This document shows, piece by piece, positions 8,062 to 17,329 of a stretch of DNA of 64,000 nucleotides. This DNA comes from UBA2040 sp002384725 (GTDB lineage: Bacteria; Bacteroidota; Bacteroidia; Flavobacteriales_D; Crocinitomicaceae). The stretch's first letter is position 1, and each line of letters begins with the position of its first letter. The stretch lies in contig CAWUXE010000009.1 of assembly GCA_963926475.1 (NCBI GenBank), positions 1 through 64,000 of the forward strand, read 5' to 3'. The position numbers and the translations under genes are program-made. Below the pieces are notes generated by a model. It saw nothing but the letters and a program-made list of their open reading frames with translations, did not search any database and was not told where the DNA came from.

Positions 8062-9361
8062 CAAAATCTCTTTGTTCCACATTTTCTTCCATTCGTTTCT
8101 TGTAGATGTCGTTCATGTCTTCCCCTTTCCCGGATTTCACCAAGGGTAATTTGTGAAACAGCACGTCTCGAACTTTCTCGCCACGATGTGTAATCAATCC
8201 AATCGTCATAATGATACTCGTAATGATAATCGGATACAGGAGCAATCCAGCATCGAACCCAGGAATGTTCACCCGCTCATCCTTTAAGATAACGAAAAAT
8301 AATAAAACGGTTATCAATCCTCTTGGAGCGATCCATAATTCCGGGAAAACATGATTCTTGGCAACAAAGCGCAATACGACAAATCGAATGGCATAGAGTA
8401 TCCCAACAATGGCAAATCCATTAACTGCTACTCTCCAGTCGTAAAGTGAAGTCAGTGTGATACTAATTCCGAACAAAACGAAGAAAAAGGTCCGAATCAA
8501 AAATGCCGATTCCAAAGTGAGGTTGTGAAAATCATGGAGAATTGGCTTCACGGAATCTGCATCAAAATACTTTTTCAATCGACCCCCGAAGAAAATATTG
8601 GTGTTGTTCAGCACAATTCCAAAAGCCAAAATGGTCAAAAGTGACGATAAATGGAAGTATTTTCCAACGGCAAACATGAGCATCAATACACCGATGATCA
8701 AAAAGAGTTTTACCTGCATTTTGAGATGTTGGAAAATATAGACCAAGCCATATGCCACAATAACCGACATAACTATAGTAATCCCTAAATTTGAAACTAT
8801 CCCGCCGACGGTTGTTCCCATCTCAGAACCTTCTTCGCCCAACATAAAATAGAACACCATAATCCCAAGAATATCGGAAAACGTGCTGTCGTATACCATG
8901 AATTCTCTTTTGGCGCCCTGAAGTCCGCCAACACTTGGGATGATGATAGCACTGGACATAATACTCAAAGGAACGGCGTATAAACAAGCCGTATAATAAT
9001 CTGTTCCTGGAAAAATGTAATAAAACAATGCTGCAATCCCTAGAATAGATCCTACCAAGGAGACCAAGGCCACAACTAATGATTGAACCAGTATCCCTGC
9101 TTTGTGTCTTTCTAGTTTTAAATCCAGTGCAGCTTCGAGGACAATCATAACCAGACCCACGTTTCCAAGAATTTGTAGGAGGGAATCTATACCCAAATCC
9201 TTGTCGCGCATGGATGTCATATTCATCAACAACTTGATGATTACCCCTAGAGAAATCAACATCAATACGCTCGGAATATTCGTCTTTTTAGAAAGAATAT
9301 TAAAGAAAAAGCTGAGAATTATAACACAGCTACACGCTATAATGAGTAAGTATGGGTTCAT
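8051..9361 (-). CDS. Cation/proton antiporter (CPA family)
   Basis: An inner-membrane protein of 436 residues with about 12-13 hydrophobic helices and a short cytosolic tail. Features of CPA-family Na+(K+)/H+ exchangers are ILSKKTNIPSVLMLISLGVI at the N-terminus, the helix VGLVMIVLEAALDL, and the acidic pair in VYDSTFSDILGIMVFYF where the transported ion normally binds. It lacks the TrkA-N/RCK regulatory domain of KefB-type proteins. It forms an operon with the overlapping lipoprotein gene downstream. A -7 box TATATTTG lies at 9381-9388. Which cation is carried cannot be read from sequence. Confidence 0.88.
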   Translation of the reverse strand: MNPYLLIIACSCVIILSFFFNILSKKTNIPSVLMLISLGVIIKLLMNMTSMRDKDLGIDSLLQILGNVGLVMIVLEAALDLKLERHKAGILVQSLVVALVSLVGSILGIAALFYYIFPGTDYYTACLYAVPLSIMSSAIIIPSVGGLQGAKREFMVYDSTFSDILGIMVFYFMLGEEGSEMGTTVGGIVSNLGITIVMSVIVAYGLVYIFQHLKMQVKLFLIIGVLMLMFAVGKYFHLSSLLTILAFGIVLNNTNIFFGGRLKKYFDADSVKPILHDFHNLTLESAFLIRTFFFVLFGISITLTSLYDWRVAVNGFAIVGILYAIRFVVLRFVAKNHVFPELWIAPRGLITVLLFFVILKDERVNIPGFDAGLLLYPIIITSIIMTIGLITHRGEKVRDVLFHKLPLVKSGKGEDMNDIYKKRMEENVEQRDFDGF

Positions 9362-9380
9362 TAGGGAACAATTTGTGATT

Positions 9381-9388
9381 CAAATATA
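9381..9388 (-). promoter_or_regulatory. Promoter -7 box of the antiporter/lipoprotein operon
   Basis: TATATTTG on the minus strand, 19 nt before the ATG at 9361, matches TAnnTTTG. Confidence 0.5.
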
Positions 9389-9487
9389 ACAAAACTTGTG
9401 TAGTTCTGTTCGTCCTCGGTTCTCCTAGCTAAACAGTAATTATGGCTTTCCGTGCTGGTTTGAGCCGAAATTGTCCTTTAGATTTCT

Positions 9488-9495
9488 TAACTTTG
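9488..9495 (+). promoter_or_regulatory. Promoter -7 box of the ALDH7-type gene
   Basis: TAACTTTG on the + strand lies 30 nt before the ATG at 9526. It falls inside the longer open frame that starts at 9442 and so argues for the 9526 start. Confidence 0.5.
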
Positions 9496-9525
9496 TTGTA
9501 CAAACTTATTAAAAAATTTAACAAG

Positions 9526-11082
9526 ATGTCGGCAACAACAGCATCCCTAGGGATAGAAGAAATATTAAAAACATTAGGTGTAGAACAATTAAATAACGGT
9601 GCTTCGACAGGAAGTAATTGGTTGAATACTAGCGGTGAAACCATAACATCAATTTCACCCGTTGACGGAAAAGCAATTGCTGCCGTAAGAAGTGCACAAG
9701 TAGCTGACTACGAAACGGTCGTAAAAAAAGCACAAGAAGCATTTGTAGTTTGGAGAAAAAAACCAGCACCCCACAGAGGAGAAATTATTCGTCAATTGGC
9801 TGAAAAACTAAGAGAATATAAAGAACCATTGGGGAAATTAGTTTCTTACGAAATGGGGAAATCATACCAAGAAGGTTTGGGTGAGGTACAAGAAATGATC
9901 GATATCTGTGACTTCGCAGTTGGACTATCTCGTCAATTGTATGGTTTAACGATGCATTCAGAGCGTCCGGATCACAGAATGTACGAACAGTATCACCCAT
10001 TGGGAATCGTAGGAATTATTTCTGCATTCAACTTCCCAGTTGCGGTTTGGAATTGGAACACAGCATTGGCTTGGGTTTGTGGAGACGTCTGTATCTGGAA
10101 ACCATCGGAAAAAGCACCTTTGACAGCAATCGCTTGTCAGAAAATAACACAAGAAGTTTTTGAAGCAAACGGAGTTCCTGAAGGAGTTTCTGGTTTAGTA
10201 ATCGGCGGAGCTGACCTTGGTAAAACAATGGCAGAAGATACCCGCGTACCTTTGGTCTCTGCAACTGGATCTACTCGAATGGGCAAATCAGTAAGTGCAG
10301 CAGTTGGTGCTCGATTAGGAACATCATTGTTGGAATTAGGTGGAAACAATGCCATTATCATTACACCGACAGCAGATTTGCCTATGGTGATTCCAGGAGC
10401 CGTATTTGGAGCAGTTGGAACGGGTGGACAACGTTGTACATCTACTCGCCGATTAATCATTCACGATTCTATCTACGACAAAGTAAAAGAATCTTTGGTG
10501 AGCGCATACGGTCAATTGAAAATCGGAAATCCTTTGGATGAAAACAATCACGTAGGTCCAGTTATCGACAAAGATGCAGTAAACATGTACTTGAAGGCTT
10601 TGGAAGATGTACAAGCTGAAGGGGGGAAAGTATTGGTTCCAGGTGGAGTTTTAAAAGGTCTAGGATATGAAAGTGGATGCTATGTGAAACCAGCAATCGT
10701 TGAAGCAGACAACGACTACAAAATGGTACAACACGAAACGTTTGCTCCTATTTTATACATCATGAAATATTCAGGTGACGTGTATGATGCGATTGCGATG
10801 CAAAACGATGTTCCCCAAGGATTGTCGTCAGCGATTATGACAAATGACATCAAAGAATCCGAAGCATTTTTAGCGAATCACGGTTCAGATTGTGGAATTG
10901 CTAATGTAAACATCGGAACGTCAGGTGCTGAAATTGGTGGAGCTTTCGGAGGTGAAAAAGAAACAGGTGGCGGACGTGAGTCTGGATCTGATGCTTGGAA
11001 AGTATACATGAGAAGACAAACAAATACAATCAATTACGGTAATTCTTTGCCTTTGGCGCAAGGGATTAAATTTGAGTTGTAA
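9526..11082 (+). CDS. ALDH7-type dehydrogenase (alpha-aminoadipate semialdehyde / piperideine-6-carboxylate dehydrogenase)
   Basis: NAD(P)-dependent aldehyde dehydrogenase. Numbered from the ATG at 9526 (518 residues), it has the general base E270 in LLELGGNN and the nucleophile C304 in TGGQRCTS. GGNNA in place of the common GGK(S/N)P, plus HPLGIVGIISAFNFPVAVWN, are hallmarks of the antiquitin (ALDH7) group, which oxidises alpha-aminoadipate semialdehyde to aminoadipate in lysine catabolism. The 9526 start fits the promoter at 9488; an open frame extends back to 9442 but is not family-like. Saccharopine dehydrogenase, the preceding enzyme of the pathway, is encoded 2 kb upstream on the same strand. 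A very strong terminator follows. Confidence 0.9.
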   Translation: MSATTASLGIEEILKTLGVEQLNNGASTGSNWLNTSGETITSISPVDGKAIAAVRSAQVADYETVVKKAQEAFVVWRKKPAPHRGEIIRQLAEKLREYKEPLGKLVSYEMGKSYQEGLGEVQEMIDICDFAVGLSRQLYGLTMHSERPDHRMYEQYHPLGIVGIISAFNFPVAVWNWNTALAWVCGDVCIWKPSEKAPLTAIACQKITQEVFEANGVPEGVSGLVIGGADLGKTMAEDTRVPLVSATGSTRMGKSVSAAVGARLGTSLLELGGNNAIIITPTADLPMVIPGAVFGAVGTGGQRCTSTRRLIIHDSIYDKVKESLVSAYGQLKIGNPLDENNHVGPVIDKDAVNMYLKALEDVQAEGGKVLVPGGVLKGLGYESGCYVKPAIVEADNDYKMVQHETFAPILYIMKYSGDVYDAIAMQNDVPQGLSSAIMTNDIKESEAFLANHGSDCGIANVNIGTSGAEIGGAFGGEKETGGGRESGSDAWKVYMRRQTNTINYGNSLPLAQGIKFEL

Positions 11083-11098
11083 TTCAATAAAATATCTA

Positions 11099-11142
11099 AA
11101 AAAAAGGAGGGGGCGCAATGCATTGCGCCCCCTCCTTTTTTT
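11099..11142. terminator. Bidirectional terminator, 44-bp perfect palindrome
   Basis: The sequence is symmetrical about 11120/11121: an A-tract, GGAGGGGGCGCAATG, its exact complement, and a T-tract. There is no unpaired spacer. With A and T tracts on both sides it should stop transcription from the ALDH7-type gene and from any transcript passing the convergent barrel gene. The remaining 163 nt to 11305 hold nothing I recognise. Confidence 0.85.
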
Positions 11143-11305
11143 ATAAATTCTATTTGATCTTAAACAATACTATTTTCTTTCTTTGCGGATTTCGCCCAAT
11201 CGAATAGCATATGCTTGGATTACTCGAGTGAAGAACCCAGAAGTCACTCTTGCCTTATAAAACTCTTTTGTGCGTCTATCTTAGATATGAAAAGGTCGAT
11301 AGCGC

Positions 11306-13024
11306 CTAAAATTTAAACGTAAATCCACCCATCACCTGGAATCCCATCACCGGATAATTGTTCCATCGCTTATACCGTTGAGCGGCAAGATTGTTCATTT
11401 GAAAGAACGCTGAGATGCGGTTGTTGTACAAATATTCTAATCCAAGATTCGCATCGGCCAAATAACCGAGAGAAAGTCCGTACTGCCCGTTTTCTAGCTT
11501 CGTGTCGACGCCATCTTCAAAAACCAGAGCCTTTCTGCCACCTTGAAGGTTTAGATCAACTTGAGCGATTAGTTTGTCAAACAAATTGTATTTCCCACGA
11601 ACGGTAAACTCTGTCGAAGGTCTGTTCCATGCGTAGGAATTGTTTAGCAATTGGTAAGAGTTGTATTTTCCGATTACGTCGATTCGTAATTTTTCACGCA
11701 ATTGGAAATACATGGAACCTTCGATTGTCGCAACGTTCGCCGTGTCATAGCCAAGGTAGAATTGATTCTGACGCGCATGCAGCGTATCTGTTAAGTAGAA
11801 AGACAAATTCTTAATATGAGCAAAACTCGCCCCGATATTAAATCCAATTCTTCGAGAAATGGTTCCTTTGAATCCACCATACAAGTCAATTGCCTTGTGT
11901 TCGTTTATGATTTCAATATTCGGTAAAATGAATTCGTTTTCGCTCGTGAAGTTTCGGAAAGATTTTTGCGTCAGGCCACCTTTGATCCCCACATACGGAA
12001 TGAAAATATCATTGAAAAGTGAATATTTCGCCTCAACCAAAGGATAAATGTAGGCTTTCGTTTTGTCAGCCGCGTCAATAGTTAAATCCAACCCGACACT
12101 TGCTTTTAAACGATTGTCGTACGCAAAAGTGGTGATTCGCGGTTTTAAACTGATGACCGTGTTGTCTCGAACCAATCCCGAATCGATTGGTGTCAGAGTC
12201 TTTAATTCTTCGCCATACTTGTAACCGTTATAACTGATCGATAAATCGGCAGAATAAATTTCCTTGCCCATTTTGTACCATGCGCCTCCGTCTATCACGA
12301 AGAAGTTTTCTCTTGCTCTCCAATTTTTAAGTGAATCGGCATCCCCCAATTTACGACTCATGAAATTGTTGTACGTCAAGCCAACTTTGAAATTCAGATT
12401 GGTCGTATCCTTTCTTTCACGAAGAAAATCGAAATGGAACCCAACATCATTGTAGCGTTGACGAATACTGTCTTTATCTATTGAATCGTTCTTGAATCCG
12501 TAATAATGTAAGCCTTGTGAACCGTAATGGAAACTCCCATTTACTTGGTATCTATTCTCAATAATCGACCCGAAAATTTCACCTCTCGTTCGGTCAAATC
12601 CTGCTGGAGCATACTCAGAAATATTCCCGAATGAACTCAAATGCTTTAAGTTAACACCGTAATGATACTTCCGTGAACGGATATTGTTGAAATAGAATTC
12701 GCCCAAAGGCATGAACTTGGAACCAACGCCCAATTTTAAATAGCTGTGGTACAATTGCGGCAATTTATCCACGATTTTAACGCTTGCCGCTTCAATTTTC
12801 CTCAACTCAATCTGCGTCGGGAAATACAAATTCAGAGATGGATAATCCATCACCTGAGACGGTGTTGCCGTATCTTGAATTAGTGGACTTTCGGCAATCC
12901 GTGTTGCTTTAGGAACCTCACGATTTCCTTGTGCCTCTAAGTTAATAGGGTCGCCTTGTGCGTTCAGATTAATTGAAAAGAACAAAAGCAATGTTGCCAA
13001 ACAATATGTCAGTTTAATTCCCAT
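11306..13024 (-). CDS. Outer-membrane beta-barrel protein (TonB-receptor-barrel-like)
   Basis: The protein has 572 residues with a signal peptide (MGIKLTYCLATLLLFFSINLNAQ). After a short linker with an LNLYFPTQ segment come many amphipathic strands rich in aromatic residues, and a C-terminal strand ending in F (VMGGFTFKF), as needed for outer-membrane insertion. It resembles the barrel part of TonB-dependent receptors but has no recognisable plug domain or TonB box. Its start overlaps the end of the TPR gene by 11 nt, so the two are co-translated and probably work together at the envelope. The substrate or partner is unknown. Confidence 0.75.
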   Translation of the reverse strand: MGIKLTYCLATLLLFFSINLNAQGDPINLEAQGNREVPKATRIAESPLIQDTATPSQVMDYPSLNLYFPTQIELRKIEAASVKIVDKLPQLYHSYLKLGVGSKFMPLGEFYFNNIRSRKYHYGVNLKHLSSFGNISEYAPAGFDRTRGEIFGSIIENRYQVNGSFHYGSQGLHYYGFKNDSIDKDSIRQRYNDVGFHFDFLRERKDTTNLNFKVGLTYNNFMSRKLGDADSLKNWRARENFFVIDGGAWYKMGKEIYSADLSISYNGYKYGEELKTLTPIDSGLVRDNTVISLKPRITTFAYDNRLKASVGLDLTIDAADKTKAYIYPLVEAKYSLFNDIFIPYVGIKGGLTQKSFRNFTSENEFILPNIEIINEHKAIDLYGGFKGTISRRIGFNIGASFAHIKNLSFYLTDTLHARQNQFYLGYDTANVATIEGSMYFQLREKLRIDVIGKYNSYQLLNNSYAWNRPSTEFTVRGKYNLFDKLIAQVDLNLQGGRKALVFEDGVDTKLENGQYGLSLGYLADANLGLEYLYNNRISAFFQMNNLAAQRYKRWNNYPVMGFQVMGGFTFKF

Positions 13025-16000
13025 CGCCTACTTCAATTACTGGTTTTTTGCCCGGTCCAACGTCTTTTGGTTGATTTTTTAGAGTCATTAGTTCATCCCA
13101 AAGCAAATCTGCTTCCGCTAAAACGCCATCGTCTTGGAACGGATAATTGTCTCGTACCGATTTTAATTTTTGTTCCGCTTGCACCAAATCATCTTCTTGC
13201 ATAAAGATGCGTGTTTCCAAAATCAAGGCTTTCGCAACGTAAAAGTCGTAACTCGGTTTTCTTTTGTACAAAGCGCTCAATTCCGTTTTAGCTTTGGAGT
13301 AGTTCATTTCTTTAAAATAAACTTCAGCTAAAGTGAATTTCGCCTCGGCACCCATGATGGTGGTATTGTTTTTCTCAATCCACGACAAGGACGTTTTCGC
13401 TTTGTCAAAAGCTGCCAATTTATAGCTTCCCATTGCTTTAGAATATTCCGCTTCCATTCGAACGCTTGGATTCATTTGAGAACTTCCCAAAATTTTCTCC
13501 GCATAATTCACGGCATCTGGATAGTTTTCGTTTAAGAATGAAGAACGCATAACGCCCAATTGCGCATTATAAATGACCGATGGGTCAGACGAAACAGATT
13601 CCAATCGCTTGTAATAAGGAAGGGCTTCTTCATACTCGCCTTTGTTGTACAAATATTTCGAAACCTTCACGGCTGCAAATTCTGTAAAGGCAGTGTTGGG
13701 CCCTTCCAAAGATTTACGATACCAAACAATTGCTTGCGGCATATCTCCCGTTTTCTCGTAGCTGTTCGCTAAATAAACCGTCAATTCATTGGTGTATTTA
13801 CCCGATGGATATTTACCCATATATTTATTGATCTGGGAAATTGCCTCTACATGATTGCTGTCGCTGTAAGCTTTGTAGGCCAATTTGTAGTACACATCCT
13901 CTTGCTCATCATTCCCAATTTTCGCGCATGGATAATTGTCAATAATACTTTGGATTTTCTCTGGTTGACGCAAAGATTCGTATACATCAATCAAGTTTCG
14001 CCCGGCTGTTTCGCACACCTGACGGTCGGAACTATACAAACTCAATACCTTTTTGTAGTCTATTTCCGCTTGTGCGTAATCACCTTTTTTATAATAAATA
14101 TCAGCAATTTCTATCATCGCCCCTTTTACTTCAACCGACTTAGGATAATCCGAAATAATCTGTTCGTAGTACTTTAATGCCTTGTTATAATTCGCCTGAA
14201 ACTTATGGGTATGTGCCAATTCTAAAATGGAAGACTGAACGTATTTCGAATTCGGGAATTTGGTTAATATGTCGGTGTGCGCTTTGATTTTATCATCCAA
14301 TCGCGACATGAAACCATAGGTTTTACCCATATAGTATAAGGCTTGATCTTCATAACCCGCATTTTGATTCAAAGCTGAAATGTAGGCAGTCATCGCTTCA
14401 TTATTTTTCCGAACTGAATAATTTCCATCACCGATTCTCATGTATGCATCGGCCAATTTTGTTTTGTTGTACAAGTTGTTTTGTTGCGTGTACAATTTGA
14501 AAGATTCCACCGCTTCAGCCGTATCGCGAAGCACCAATTGGGCATAACCAATATTGTAATACGCATCGGCTCGCAAATCTGTTCCTGATGAACTAGACGA
14601 ATTTAAGAAAGTACGATATCCTTGAATGGCTTGTCGGTACTGTCTTTTTTGGAATTCTGCATCTGCCGACCAAAACTTACTTTTACCAGAAACTTTTGGA
14701 TCAATCGGATACTTTTCTACCAAATTGAAATAACGAATCGCTTCATTGTAATTGTCCTTTTGGTATTGCTCCACACCTGCATTGTAAGCAATAACCTGAT
14801 ACGCCGCTTTTAATTGACTGTCTTTACTCGGCAAGCGGTCTAGTGATTCAAGAGCTTTTTCGTAATTGTTGGTCGTCGTGTAAACGTTTACCAAATACTG
14901 ATATACATCTTCTTTTCGGGACGAGTTTGGGTATTCTTTCAAATAACGCTCCAAGGCTATTACCGCTTCATCGTATGGATTTAGGTCCAATTTATACGAC
15001 AGAACAGCGAATTGATACAAGGCATCTTCGCGAATTTCCGGTTTAAAGTTGGTTGCTGCTGCTTCCTCAAATGCGGCCCGAGCTGGAATCGGTTGTTTCA
15101 ATGCCAGGTAACTTTGACCAATTTGATATTGAGCAAATTGTGCCATGGTATCTTTTACACGCGTTGTGCGATCCAGCATTTTAATTGCCTTCTCGTACAT
15201 TTTACTTTTGAAATAAGCATTCCCCAATTCGTAATCATTCTCTCTGGAAGTAGTCGATTTTAGATCGTACTTTTCAAGATAAGGAACTGCTTCTTCGTAC
15301 TTTCCTATACGATAATACGAATCTCCGATCAACAAATTAATATCCGTTTGATTTGTAATTTCATTGTCCTCGGTCAATTGCGGCGCCAACATTGGTACCT
15401 CATCGTATCGCCCTTGGAGATAATAAATCTGAGCAATGTAATATGGAACAATAGCTGAAAACTTGTCGTCTGATTTTAACTTTTCAAAGCCATTCAATGC
15501 CGTTTGATACGAACCGAAAACATAAGCGATGTGCGAATAATAGTACAAACTTGGTTTGTAATATTGACTTGAACTATCCTTCACTTCGTAAAACGCACTT
15601 CTAGATTCAATCAATTTTTGCTGATCGAAATAAGCATAACCCAGTTTGAAATAGTATTCATCTACATCTTCCGGTTCCACATCTAAAGCCTTCAATTGTG
15701 TCAACCACTCGATAACTTCCTCGTACTTTTTCTTCTGGTAATAGTATTTACCTAAGCGAAAAATAATCGTGTTTTTATAAATGCTTTCAGGATAATTCTG
15801 ATTGAAGTTTTCCAATAAATCGACAGCGTCGTTCTGGTACAATTCCAAGGCAGAAAGCCCTTCGTAATATCGTGCTTTGGCGTAAAGCGGATCGTTGTAC
15901 TCCTTAAATTCTTGGGTAAAATCGTGAAATTCCTTTCTAGCCGCTGAAAATTGCTCCTTCAGAAACAACTCTTCACCACGGTAAAAACCTGCATAAACGC

Positions 16001-16076
16001 TGTTGTACTTATCGGTCGATTGACCCCAAGAGAAGGCGCTAAACAAGAGAACAACAGCCCAAAGGAAATTGCGCAT
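13014..16076 (-). CDS. Large TPR-repeat protein, probably periplasmic
   Basis: The protein has 1020 residues with a cleavable signal peptide (MRNFLWAVVLLFSAFSWGQS) followed almost entirely by TPR-like helix pairs. Typical units are PLYAKARYYEGLSALELY, YKNTIIFRLGKYYYQKKKYE and EVKGAMIEIADIYYKKGDYA. About 20 or more repeats are expected, of the YbgF/BamD type that bind peptides or envelope proteins. No enzymatic motif is seen. It is the first gene of a two-gene operon with the overlapping barrel gene, which suggests a periplasmic scaffold for that outer-membrane protein. A -7-like box (TACCTTTA) lies at 16098-16105. Confidence 0.85.
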   Translation of the reverse strand: MRNFLWAVVLLFSAFSWGQSTDKYNSVYAGFYRGEELFLKEQFSAARKEFHDFTQEFKEYNDPLYAKARYYEGLSALELYQNDAVDLLENFNQNYPESIYKNTIIFRLGKYYYQKKKYEEVIEWLTQLKALDVEPEDVDEYYFKLGYAYFDQQKLIESRSAFYEVKDSSSQYYKPSLYYYSHIAYVFGSYQTALNGFEKLKSDDKFSAIVPYYIAQIYYLQGRYDEVPMLAPQLTEDNEITNQTDINLLIGDSYYRIGKYEEAVPYLEKYDLKSTTSRENDYELGNAYFKSKMYEKAIKMLDRTTRVKDTMAQFAQYQIGQSYLALKQPIPARAAFEEAAATNFKPEIREDALYQFAVLSYKLDLNPYDEAVIALERYLKEYPNSSRKEDVYQYLVNVYTTTNNYEKALESLDRLPSKDSQLKAAYQVIAYNAGVEQYQKDNYNEAIRYFNLVEKYPIDPKVSGKSKFWSADAEFQKRQYRQAIQGYRTFLNSSSSSGTDLRADAYYNIGYAQLVLRDTAEAVESFKLYTQQNNLYNKTKLADAYMRIGDGNYSVRKNNEAMTAYISALNQNAGYEDQALYYMGKTYGFMSRLDDKIKAHTDILTKFPNSKYVQSSILELAHTHKFQANYNKALKYYEQIISDYPKSVEVKGAMIEIADIYYKKGDYAQAEIDYKKVLSLYSSDRQVCETAGRNLIDVYESLRQPEKIQSIIDNYPCAKIGNDEQEDVYYKLAYKAYSDSNHVEAISQINKYMGKYPSGKYTNELTVYLANSYEKTGDMPQAIVWYRKSLEGPNTAFTEFAAVKVSKYLYNKGEYEEALPYYKRLESVSSDPSVIYNAQLGVMRSSFLNENYPDAVNYAEKILGSSQMNPSVRMEAEYSKAMGSYKLAAFDKAKTSLSWIEKNNTTIMGAEAKFTLAEVYFKEMNYSKAKTELSALYKRKPSYDFYVAKALILETRIFMQEDDLVQAEQKLKSVRDNYPFQDDGVLAEADLLWDELMTLKNQPKDVGPGKKPVIEVGDGN

Positions 16077-16097
16077 TTAAAGTTGGTTTTAAGAGGA

Positions 16098-16105
16098 TAA
16101 AGGTA
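16098..16105 (-). promoter_or_regulatory. Promoter -7 box of the TPR/barrel operon
   Basis: TACCTTTA on the minus strand (one mismatch to TAnnTTTG), 21 nt before the ATG at 16076. Divergent from ftsE. Confidence 0.4.
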
Positions 16106-16218
16106 AGTTGGTTTGCGCCAAGAGCGAATGGCCTTCTTAAAAGTTTTAAACGCAAAGCTGTTGAGATTATTTCATTTTTTAAGCAGTAATTCAATCGAAA
16201 AAACGGAATTTTGCATCA

Positions 16219-16944
16219 ATGGAAACAGACAAAGGAAAAGTAATCCGAATATCCGAAGGAAAAATTCACCAGCAAAAAGAACTCATCCTAGATAAGATTC
16301 AATTTGAATTGGCAGAAAAAGAATTCGTCTATTTAATTGGGAAAACCGGTACAGGGAAAAGCAGTTTTTTGAAAGCTTTGTACGGCGAAGTCCCATTGAG
16401 CGCTGGACAAGGAACGATTGCTGGTTTCGATTTAGCGCGTCTAAAACGGTCTGATATTCCTATGCTTCGTCGAAAATTAGGAATTGTTTTCCAAGATTTT
16501 CAATTGCTCACCGATCGTTCCGTTGAAGAAAATTTGTTTTTCGTCATGCGCGCAACGGGTTGGACCAGCAAAACTGAAATGAAAAAAAGAGCCGCTGATG
16601 TATTAAAGTTGGTCGGTCTTGAACATAAATTAAAAACAAAAGCCCACGCTCTATCTGGAGGTGAGCAACAACGGGTTTCCATTGCACGAGCACTTTTGAA
16701 TCGTCCGAAATTGATTTTAGCCGATGAGCCGACGGGTAATTTAGACTCTGAAACGTCCGAAGAAATTATGCAATTGCTTTTAGCAGTCGCGAATGAAGAA
16801 AGTTCGGCTGTTATTATGGCAACACATGATATGACGATGGTTGAAAAATTCCCCGGACGTGTAATTCGAGTTGAAAACGGAGGAATTCGTGAGGTTCAAT
16901 CCATAGACCGATTTGATCCTTTCAAACCATTTTCGGCAGATTAG
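16219..16944 (+). CDS. ftsE: Cell-division ABC transporter ATPase FtsE
   Basis: A cytoplasmic ATPase that works with the membrane protein FtsX to activate peptidoglycan hydrolases at the division site. The 241 residues show Walker A GKTGTGKSS, the Q-loop VFQDFQLL, the ABC signature LSGGEQQRVSIARAL, Walker B LILADEPTGNLD and the switch His in MATHDM. The N-terminal KTGTGKSSFLKALYGEVP and 'DRSVEENLFFVMRATGW' fit Bacteroidota FtsE. LolD-type lipoprotein exporter ATPases are the close alternative. ftsX is not adjacent. A TTTTG hexamer-like -7 element ends 5 nt before the ATG. It is convergent with the small lipoprotein gene, with 8 nt between stops. Confidence 0.85.
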   Translation: METDKGKVIRISEGKIHQQKELILDKIQFELAEKEFVYLIGKTGTGKSSFLKALYGEVPLSAGQGTIAGFDLARLKRSDIPMLRRKLGIVFQDFQLLTDRSVEENLFFVMRATGWTSKTEMKKRAADVLKLVGLEHKLKTKAHALSGGEQQRVSIARALLNRPKLILADEPTGNLDSETSEEIMQLLLAVANEESSAVIMATHDMTMVEKFPGRVIRVENGGIREVQSIDRFDPFKPFSAD

Positions 16945-16952
16945 TCAAGCGC

Positions 16953-17210
16953 TTAATCACAGGCTTTTCGCCATTCTCTCATCTCATTTCCATTGGAATT
17001 TTCGAAAGGAGCACACCCTTTTTTCTTCTCTTTCCGAATTTCCACCATCTTCTTTTTCGCTTCCAACGAAGCTTCACCTTGCAATATGATTTTCGTTTGC
17101 TTGTCGAGCTCTTTACCTTTTTCCATACAATCACAGAAACCTTCCGGAGCCGATTTGCAGGATGCGATTACGAGAGAAAATAAGATTGCGGGAATCAGGA
17201 GCTTTTTCAT
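16953..17210 (-). CDS. Small lipoprotein, unknown function
   Basis: Start chosen at 17210, giving 85 residues: MKKLLIPAILFSLVIASCKS, a clear lipoprotein signal with lipobox IASC. The mature part is lysine- and glutamate-rich with three further Cys (GFCDCMEKGKELD and KKGCAPFE) plus one at the penultimate residue. The FCDCMEKGK pattern recurs in small Bacteroidota lipoproteins of unknown role. An open frame reaching back to 17297 runs through the palindrome at 17237-17282 and is not believable as protein. A -7-like TATATTTA lies just upstream on the minus strand (17215-17222). Confidence 0.7.
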   Translation of the reverse strand: MKKLLIPAILFSLVIASCKSAPEGFCDCMEKGKELDKQTKIILQGEASLEAKKKMVEIRKEKKKGCAPFENSNGNEMREWRKACD

Positions 17211-17236
17211 TGTGTAAATATACTGACAGAAGATTG

Positions 17237-17282
17237 ATAAGAACTGTCGTGATGAAAAAATTTTCATCACGACAGTTCTTAT
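17237..17282. promoter_or_regulatory. 22-bp inverted repeat between divergent promoters
   Basis: The left arm 17237-17258 (ATAAGAACTGTCGTGATGAA plus AA) is the exact complement of the right arm 17261-17282, with a 2-nt AA spacer. It lies between the start of the small lipoprotein gene (17210, minus) and the aminotransferase gene (17330, plus). It is therefore upstream of both promoters and not at a gene end, so a terminator role is unlikely. It could be a regulator binding site, an extruding cruciform, or the remnant of a mobile element end. Confidence 0.7.
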
Positions 17283-17304
17283 TTTCATAATTACCAAAAA
17301 AAAC

Positions 17305-17312
17305 TACTTTTA
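17305..17312 (+). promoter_or_regulatory. Promoter -7 box of the aminotransferase/amidase operon
   Basis: TACTTTTA, 17 nt before the ATG at 17330 (one mismatch to TAnnTTTG). A T-rich -33 candidate (17282-17285) touches the right edge of the inverted repeat. Confidence 0.45.
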
Positions 17313-17329
17313 TAAAAAACAACACCAAC

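Noticed and set aside
9442..9525. 28-residue N-terminal extension of the ALDH7-type protein
   Set aside because: The -7 box at 9488 lies inside it and the extension is not aldehyde-dehydrogenase-like.
11306..13024. Full TonB-dependent receptor
   Set aside because: The barrel strands fit but there is no plug domain or TonB box, so I called only an outer-membrane barrel.
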